This document shows, one piece after another, positions 57,801 through 64,000 of a stretch of DNA of 64,000 nt (positions are counted from its first letter, which is position 1; the number at the start of each line of letters is the position of its first letter). The notes below the pieces were generated by a model that saw nothing but the letters and a program-made list of their open reading frames with translations, ran no database searches and was not told the DNA's origin. The DNA is from Mesotaenium endlicherianum (lineage: Eukaryota > Streptophyta > Zygnematophyceae > Zygnematales > Mesotaeniaceae). The position numbers and the translations under genes were made by a program. The stretch covers positions 41,773 to 105,772 of the forward strand of contig WELA01009451.1 in assembly GCA_009602735.1 (NCBI GenBank). The letters run 5' to 3'.

Positions 57801-60290
57801 GCGGGCGGGTGGGCACGCAGGCGGGTGGGTGGGCGGGCAGGCGGGCGGGCGGACGATCATGAGAGCTAACGGGCAGATCCTTTTCTCTTTTTCTCCTTCT
57901 GCGTGCACATGCGCTCTCGTGTCTGCGTGCGTATGTGCGTGTGTGTGTGTGTCCATGTGTATCTGTGTGCCTCGAGCAGTGTCGTCTGCACACGCACATG
58001 CACATGCGTTTGCACGCAAGCACTTAGTCTCTTTCACTCTCACTCACACTCATCGTTTGCTAGCACACACACATGTGGTTGCGGCTTTGCACAGGTTCAA
58101 AGGCACCTGCCACTTAGAAAGCTGATCAGAAATATCAACCCACCAGACAATATAGGCACAGGGTGTTATTGAGACCCCCTGGAAGCAACAAAGCGGGCCG
58201 CTTGTGCGTGCGTGTCTGTTTGGCGCCAGAAGAAGTGGCGGAGCAGGCGTCCAGCAACCCTGTGTGGCCGCTGCCCTTCATCGCCGACGTGCTCGCCTGG
58301 CAGAAGCAGGTGGGGCCCTTTTGACCTGCTCCACTCGCGCTCGCTGCCCAGCCTGTCAGCCCCCCTGCAGCCAGTCAATTTGTGTAGCTAATGTGCATTG
58401 ACCAGAAGAAACGCAGTATCTGTTGGGCTACAAACTCATGTATGATAAGATTCTGTAGGCTGATGTAAACAAACATCTCTTTGCGCATGGAGTCTGTAAG
58501 AATTAATAAGACAATTTCTACCAAATCCTTTGGCCTGATTGAGCATCAGTCCACGCTAGTAGATGCAAGACCTGCCTGGGAGTGTCTGACCGCTCAACAA
58601 TAAAACCAACCAACTTACCTGCCGACAAGCAACCAAGCAGCTGACTGAGAGACTCTGATGAACTGATTACCATCACCATGAGCAGTCTTGCTGTCTCTGT
58701 TGTTCTCTCTCCCCATCTCTTTTGCCCCCAAATATGCCACAGCACAGCAAGCAGGCAGTGCTGCTGCTGAGCTGGCGGGCCGACTGGAAGCCCGCCCGAC
58801 GGAGTCGCCGGCAAACCCACTGCCGCCTACTTACTGACAGATCCAATCCGCAATGTCCGCAATTCTCTGCTGCTTCCGTGCGTTGCGCGCGTGCAGTACT
58901 ACAGTAAGCAGGCGGTGCTGCTGCTGAGCCAGCGCAATGGGCTGGAGGCGGTGAAGGCGCGCGAGGTGGCGGAGCGCGAGCGCCTGGCGCTGGACGTGGA
59001 GGAGCTCAAGCGGCGCTACCGCGAGTCCGAGGCCAAGGTGGCGGCCGTCAAGAGCGCGCTGCGCGAGGAGACGCGCCACATCACCGAGGAGCTCCTCAAG
59101 GTGCTCTCTCGCTTGGGGACACGCTTGGGATGCCAGCTGGCACGGCACCGTTGCTGCCGCCGCTACTGCTGCTGTGGCGGCTGCTGCTGTTGCTTGTGCT
59201 TTGGGAGGCCGCGCTGTCTCGGTTCTGTGAATGCACCTGGTTCATGTCCCTGAGGAGCTTTTTCAAGCTGCTTGGGAACGGGTGGAGGTTGTTACACCAT
59301 CGCTTCTGCTGCTGCTAGGCGATGTCACGCTCTTCGCTTAGTTCATCGTTGTTTATTTTTGGTCTTAAGTTTTTTTTTGTCGAACTGTCTTGCATTAAAG
59401 GGTATCATTACGTTCTTCTCGCTCATTTTCGTTTCTTATATCTTGGCCCCTTCAGGTCCTTAATTTCTTTTGCCCTTGAGCTTTCTCGTTGTCTAATTGG
59501 TATTCCTGAAAACGTGCTTTTTCAATCCCCGGGTTGTTCTTCGTTTCTCATTCTTGTTCATTCTTTATGAGGAAAGTGCCTTGACTCTCGCGTGCTTCTT
59601 CTGTTGTCCACCGTAGACACTTCCATAGTGCGAATATTTGATTGGTCAATCAGGTCCAATTTTCCTGTGATGCGGTTGCCCCATTGAGTCTAACTGCATT
59701 TTGGAGGGTGCTGCAGACAAGGGCGCTCAACGAGTCTCTGAAGCAGAAGCTGTCTATCTCTGAGGCAGAGGTTGAGGTCATGAAGGTGAGCATCACTATT
59801 CATCGGAGTCTTTCAACTTTGTCAAGTGTGCATGAGCACGTCTGTGCGCTGGCCACTGTGATGTGTATGCTGCCGTATTGCTTTGCCCATTAGGCCTTTG
59901 CAAGATGATTCTGGGATTAGCGTAGAGAATTGTAAGAAATATTGGTGCAAATGGCGGAATGATAGAGATGCACAAATAAAAGAGAAACATTTGAGGCGCA
60001 CGTAGCTGAATCAAACGATAGTACCAACATAGGGAAGTTTTGCGAGTTATATATTCGTCTCTGTCGTGCATTCTCAGGTCAGGAAGAGCAGCTGGTTTGG
60101 CACCAAAGACTGCACTCCAAAACCAAAGATTCCGAAAGCACCCAAGATCCTATCTACAAAGGTGGAGAAAGTCCCGAAATCGCCACAAGCTACAGTGCTG
60201 AAGAAACGGGAATTGCCAGCCAGGATGCTAGGCGACTCCTCCAGTGAACACGAGATACCCAAGGAGCTACTCGAGTATTACATGAACTAG
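52550..60290 (+). CDS. BTB-NPH3 domain protein (NPH3/RPT2-like, NRL family)
   Basis: Twelve exons: 52550-52723, 53292-53457, 53960-54189, 54671-54753, 55404-55479, 56037-56221, 56844-57015, 57536-57734, 58230-58309, 58897-59100, 59717-59785, 60078-60290. Together they make 1851 bp, 616 residues, in frame throughout. N-terminal BTB domain (about 35-130: [49 protein letters not shown]), then the NPH3 domain (to about 440) with [43 protein letters not shown] and [12 protein letters not shown] charged coiled coil follows (about 450-545) and a basic Lys/Pro tail with RKSSW. Land-plant relatives act at the plasma membrane as phototropin partners and CUL3 substrate adaptors. The usual YFEQLR motif is replaced by AWQKQYYSKQ. 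Confidence 0.93.
53770..53800 (+). repeat. (CTGCTC)5 microsatellite in an NPH3-gene intron
   Basis: About five perfect hexamer copies in intron 2. The surrounding 53880-53945 is a CT-rich pyrimidine tract leading to the exon 3 acceptor. Confidence 0.9.
54757..54932 (+). repeat. (CA)n-rich tract directly after an NPH3-gene donor site
   Basis: Imperfect (AC)n mixed with GCAC begins a few bases past the exon 4 donor at 54754 and runs for about 175 bases. Confidence 0.9.
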
Positions 60291-60466
60291 ACCCCAAACA
60301 TACGAGCTTGATGTCAAGCAAGCATAGCACATTTGCTGAGTACCTGCTACTTGGAATGCAGTTAAAGCTGAATACCTAGTAAGATGCATTTACAGACACA
60401 CGTTGCACGCCTGCTAGATGGAAAAGCTTAGTATATGGTTTCTAAAGGAATATATATTTGGATGTC
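60291..60466. terminator. Shared 3' region of convergent NPH3-like and NDC1 genes
   Basis: Only 176 bases separate the two stop codons, so the 3' UTRs must abut or overlap. No strong canonical poly(A) signal is evident to me on either strand. Confidence 0.5.
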
Positions 60467-63400
60467 CTAAGACGTCCTTGCTCCTACCAATGAAGCGATG
60501 CTACCTTGTATAGATGCAGCGGTGTCAATGGCTGACTTGGTCAACCAGCTCAAACCAACCTTGAGCTTGTGTTCATTAGTGGGCAGCCTGGCCAAGTATG
60601 CCAACTTCCTCGCTGCTCAAAACCATCAAATTCCAATGGAAAAGAATTAATCAACATATAGATGATTGATTGAGAAATACACAGTGATTAATATGTACAT
60701 ATGGAGAAATTTTCTCCATCAAAAGAGCCCTATGAGATGGATGTTGAAATATAACTAATTAACATTCCACACAACTTTCCACGCAGTCCGAGTGATACAT
60801 CGATGGAAGTTAAAGTTGAAGGGGAAGGCACTTATTCGACAACAAGACCCTGAGCACTACAAGGCTGCTTCATCATCATTTTTTGCAAGACGCAGGGAGA
60901 GTCACCATCTTCAGTACATGGAAGCTGCCAAACACCAGTCACCAACCACACAACAATGGACAAATACACGCCAGAGAAAGCCGAGTGAGGGAAACACACA
61001 CCTGTGTGCGCAAGTTGGCCGTCGAAAGTGAGGCCCTCGATAGAGCCGACGGAAACGACGGCGTCGTTGGTCCCCAGCGTCATCATCTCACCCAGGTGCA
61101 TGTACCTGCGCTTCGAGTACCCCTCCAGCCCCTCTCCTTAGTCAGACGAGCTCATTGCACATCTTGTAAGGCGAGTCACAGAAAAGGAGCTACAAAGAGC
61201 TGGACAGGCTGGCGCATGTGAACGCAGCTTCAGTGCTCAGAACGCCTGCAGAGGGAGTCATCAGCACGTCACTTATTGGGCTGCTCTCAGGCTGTAGGTA
61301 TCGCACTGGATGACACACTCCACGGCTAAGGGTTTGCACCGAGCACAGTGCAGAGCAAAGCCGAAGATGCGCCACAAGCAGTGACTGACTAGATGCGGCA
61401 TGCCCCGCAGATGTCACAGCCACTGCCAAGTGTGTGCACCAACGGCAAGTGTCTGCATATCCAGGCCTGGGAGAGAGGGATGACGGGCGAAAAAGGGAGA
61501 GGAGAGGGAAAGGGACAGGGTGAGGAAGAGGGAGGAGGGGGAGGGGGAGAGGGGTCATGCAGAGAGAGGGCAGCACACAACTCATGGCATGTTGTTCTCC
61601 AATAGCTGTGTAGAGGCTAGACAGGCTCAGGATGGGCCTGGGGCTGGGCCTGGGGCAGGGCCTCACTTGAAGGGCGCCAACGGGCGGTTGTTGATGGCTG
61701 ACCACAGATTCCATCCTACGTAATCGGCTTGCTGGAATGCCACCTGTTGTTACCACACGGCAGGAAGAGGATTTCCTTACATGTGAGAAAACATCACCAA
61801 AGACAACAAAATCATATGCCACGCACACGATGCAGCAAGAAATCTCGTTCTGATTTTCAACCTCCCCCTCCCGCGGCCCCCGAGCATGCACGGGCGCAGA
61901 GCAGCTATGGCTTTGAGAGTGGCATGCCAGCAGGCGAAAGATGGATGGATGGATGGATGGATGGATGGAAGGCTCTGCAGGGCTTAAAGTTTTGAGTAGA
62001 TGCAAGACAGACGTTCCCCCCCTTTCATTCAGAACATGCAACTGATATAGCTTCTGCTGCTGCTGCTGTCACTGCCGCAAATGCCCATGCATGACATCCT
62101 GCGGCGGTCAAACAGCATTGCCTGCAAGACTTGGATGCTGAGCAAAGCGACAGAGCTCAAACAGAAAAAACTGTGAGGCGTGCAACGGCGCAACGACGCA
62201 ACACTGGCAAGGACGTCTCGGTGCAACAACACCCCCACGCAATCCCGCACTCCCATGCTACTGCTGCTGCCTCACCTGAGCGGTGGCGGGGAAGGCCTTG
62301 CCAGACTCATCCAGGACGCCCGCAGAGTCCCCGAGCGCAAACATGTGCGGCTGCGAGCGCACGCGCAGCGTGGCCTCCGTGTCCGCTTGGCCCCGCCCCG
62401 TGAGGGGGAAGGGGCTGCTGCCGGCGTCCCCGTCGGAGCCAGCAGGCCCGCCACTTGGCACCGTCGCCTTGGTGCCCACGGTCCACAGCACCAGGTCCGT
62501 CTCCACTTGGCGCGTCCAAGAGCTGCCAGCTGGCAGATCGATGCCGTCACCACCCCCCGCGCTGGCACGCACGTCCTCTAGGTTGAGGATGACTGAGTCG
62601 TGGCGAGAGGCTGAGGGAGAAGATGGCGTGTGGTCTGGCGAGGAGGACGAGGGGGAGGAGGAGGGGGGGTGTGCGCGCTCTATGGATTTGACCAGCTGGC
62701 CCAGCAGGAGCTCCACGTTACGCTCGTCCAGCACCTGCACAGGTGGCAGCCGCGCACAGCAGAGGGCAGCAAGGCAGCACGCACAGGCGGCATGCGCGTG
62801 AGTCAATGGGGGTGCTTGCATAGGACCCCTCGTCCACGAATATCATGACAGGCTTGAATTTAATACGGGCTTCATATGAATGCCATGGACTCACCCGGAG
62901 CTCGGAGGTTTGACCTCCAATTCTCTCTTTTCTGAAACTCCAGGCGGTGTTCCAGGATAGCTCCTACTCCAAAAGAAGGAAGCGGAACACCAACGACTGG
63001 GCTGAAGAGGACCTCCTTAATCCAGCAGAAGTCAGCGTGGCTTGGTGCCCCCACAGATGCGAGTTGCGACATGACTGGGGGCCAGCAATGCCATTTGACA
63101 AGGTGATGGCGAGACTGCCGGATGTAGCCCAACGGAACTGCCTCCCCACAAGCTATCGAGTTTTGGTCACGGGTGAGTGGCACCACTAGATGCTGTGTGA
63201 GATAGTCACAACAGGCAGGCGCCTCAATTCCATGGGGCAACGGGGCTCTTGCCTCGCCAGGCAGTGCGCTGACAGACAGGCAGTTAGACAGACAACACAG
63301 GGAAGCAGACAGACAGGCAGACAGAGGGACAGGCAGACAGGCAGACAGGGAGGGAGGCAGACAGGCAGACAGACTGACAGACAGATGAAGAGGGCGGAAG

Positions 63401-63511
63401 ACAGTGTTAGAGGGCAAGAGGGAGGGGCGGGAGGGAAGGCCACACCTTCCTGGCAGCATCGCGGTTGCCCTTGACTCCAGATGCACAGATGTCATCCGCT
63501 GGATCCACCAC
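60467..63511 (-). CDS. NDC1: Type II NAD(P)H dehydrogenase NDC1, 3' part (5' exons outside window)
   Basis: Five exons on the minus strand: 63446-63511, 62276-62734, 61667-61743, 61002-61105, 60467-60612. They give 852 bp, 283 residues to the stop. Motifs follow plant NDC1 in order: GNRDAARK, VELLLGQLVKSI, TDLVLWTVGTK, GRGQADTEATLRV, MFALGDSAGV (FAD-binding), KAFPATAQVAFQQADYVGWNLW, AINNRPLAPF, LGEMMTLG, SIEGLTFDG, and the C-terminal ARKLAYLARLPTNEHKLKVG. NDC1 is a plastoglobule/plastid flavoenzyme that reduces quinones (plastoquinone, and a naphthoquinone step of phylloquinone synthesis). The largest exon carries two Ser/Pro/Gly-rich insertions absent from the Arabidopsis protein as I recall it. 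The N-terminal nucleotide-binding half and transit peptide should lie beyond 64000. Confidence 0.92.
61941..61968. repeat. (ATGG)7 microsatellite in an NDC1 intron
   Basis: Seven perfect tetramer copies. Confidence 0.95.
63268..63387. repeat. Imperfect (CAGA/CAGG) tandem array in an NDC1 intron
   Basis: About 120 bases of degenerate ACAGGCAG/ACAGACAG units on the plus strand, interrupted by short variants. Confidence 0.85.
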
Positions 63512-64000
63512 CTGTCCAGCCGCACGGGCACGTGCACATTCACACACACACACAATGCAGATAAAACAAACCTCAAAAACTTGCTCGCACATGTAGGGTG
63601 AAGGGGAGAGGGCCAAAGGGACAGGGCGGGAATAGGGGGAGGCAGCAGGGGGTCTTGTTTTGCAATGCTCTGGCCTGCCTCAAAACATGCATACCCCTGA
63701 ATAAACAGACATCACAGCGCATTGGAGCAAACGGCAGCAAAGTTGCACAAGACACGCTGCAGCAAAGCTGCAAGAAGAAGAGGTCCAGCAAGCTGAGGCG
63801 TTGGAGGGGCACTGATTGTGAGCACCGCGAGCTCACTATCAAAGAGGTTAGTGTATTTGCCGACGCAAGACAAGCAAACCCATTCACAATCACAAGCGCT
63901 CTGACGGATGAGACAAGATGTAGAGAACCACTACATGTGCACGCCTCAAAGGGCGGTGGCGGGACGAGGCGAGGGGAGGCAAGGTGGTGGTGGTGGGGGG
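63512..64000. other. Probable NDC1 intron running to the window edge
   Basis: The exon at 63446-63511 needs an upstream coding exon, and none with the expected GCGYAGVELA-type motif is visible up to 64000. This stretch is therefore likely intron. Confidence 0.55.

Noticed and set aside
61190-62041. 283-codon minus-strand frame
   Set aside because: It spans NDC1 exon 61667-61743 in a different frame and introns with simple repeats; no family similarity.
62872-63576. 234-codon minus-strand frame
   Set aside because: Dominated by the CAGA-type tandem array read as Cys/Leu/Ser repeats; real NDC1 coding is limited to 63446-63511 here, in another frame.
7646-64000. tRNA, rRNA or CRISPR features
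   Set aside because: Scanned by eye for B-box sequences, rRNA cores and regular direct repeats with spacers; none convincing outside 1314-1375.

Overview
The window reads as nuclear DNA of a streptophyte, most likely a repeat-rich charophyte-grade alga (Chara-like; this is inference). Evidence: spliced genes with GT-AG introns of a few hundred bases to about 2 kb, plant-type families (MSI4/FVE, NPH3/RPT2-like, NDC1, ATL RING-H2, NUDT15/22, pKIWI502-like reductase), Ty3/gypsy retroelements with initiator-Met-tRNA-type primer sites, long GA/CT microsatellites and an assembly gap. Exons are GC-rich; the intergenic DNA is AT-rich and mostly without genes. No bacterial operons, CRISPR arrays or rRNA genes were seen.

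Layout. 1-1990: edge of a minus-strand LTR retroelement (frameshifted gag start, primer-binding site, a complete 1.4-kb LTR). 4563-7645 (+): nine-exon RBBP4/MSI4-like WD40 gene. 10022-11344 (-): decayed F-box/LRR gene. 12268-21073 (+): complete, young Ty3/gypsy chromovirus with 5-bp target duplication, two 720-bp LTRs, gag, pol ending in a chromodomain, and an unusual third ORF. 24348-24910: GC-rich hairpin cluster. 27045-31658 (-): eight-exon plastid FAD/NAD(P) oxidoreductase, head-to-head with 32249-32521 (+), an ATP synthase subunit f-like gene. 35412-37133 (-): second F-box/LRR gene with two in-frame stops. 39691-44706 (-): four-exon Nudix hydrolase. 48836-49777 (-): intronless ATL-type RING-H2 ligase. 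52550-60290 (+): twelve-exon BTB-NPH3 gene, converging on 60467-63511 (-), the 3' part of NDC1, whose 5' exons lie beyond the window.

The genes form no shared pathway; they are housekeeping and signalling genes spaced by transposon-derived DNA. Every multi-exon model was built by hand from splice consensus plus family similarity. In each, the exon lengths sum to an intact reading frame (463, 329, 372, 616 and, for partial NDC1, 283 residues).

The most unusual system is the chromovirus. Its gag and pol frames are offset by -1 and joined by what looks like a textbook frameshift cassette: heptamer TTTAAAA in the right phase, a 7-nt spacer and a perfect 9-bp hairpin whose loop region holds the gag stop. 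Between pol and the 3' LTR it carries a 559-residue ORF of unknown family, preceded by a TACTAAC branch-site motif and an AG acceptor next to its ATG, and bracketed by two copies of the same 13-nt polypurine-like sequence.
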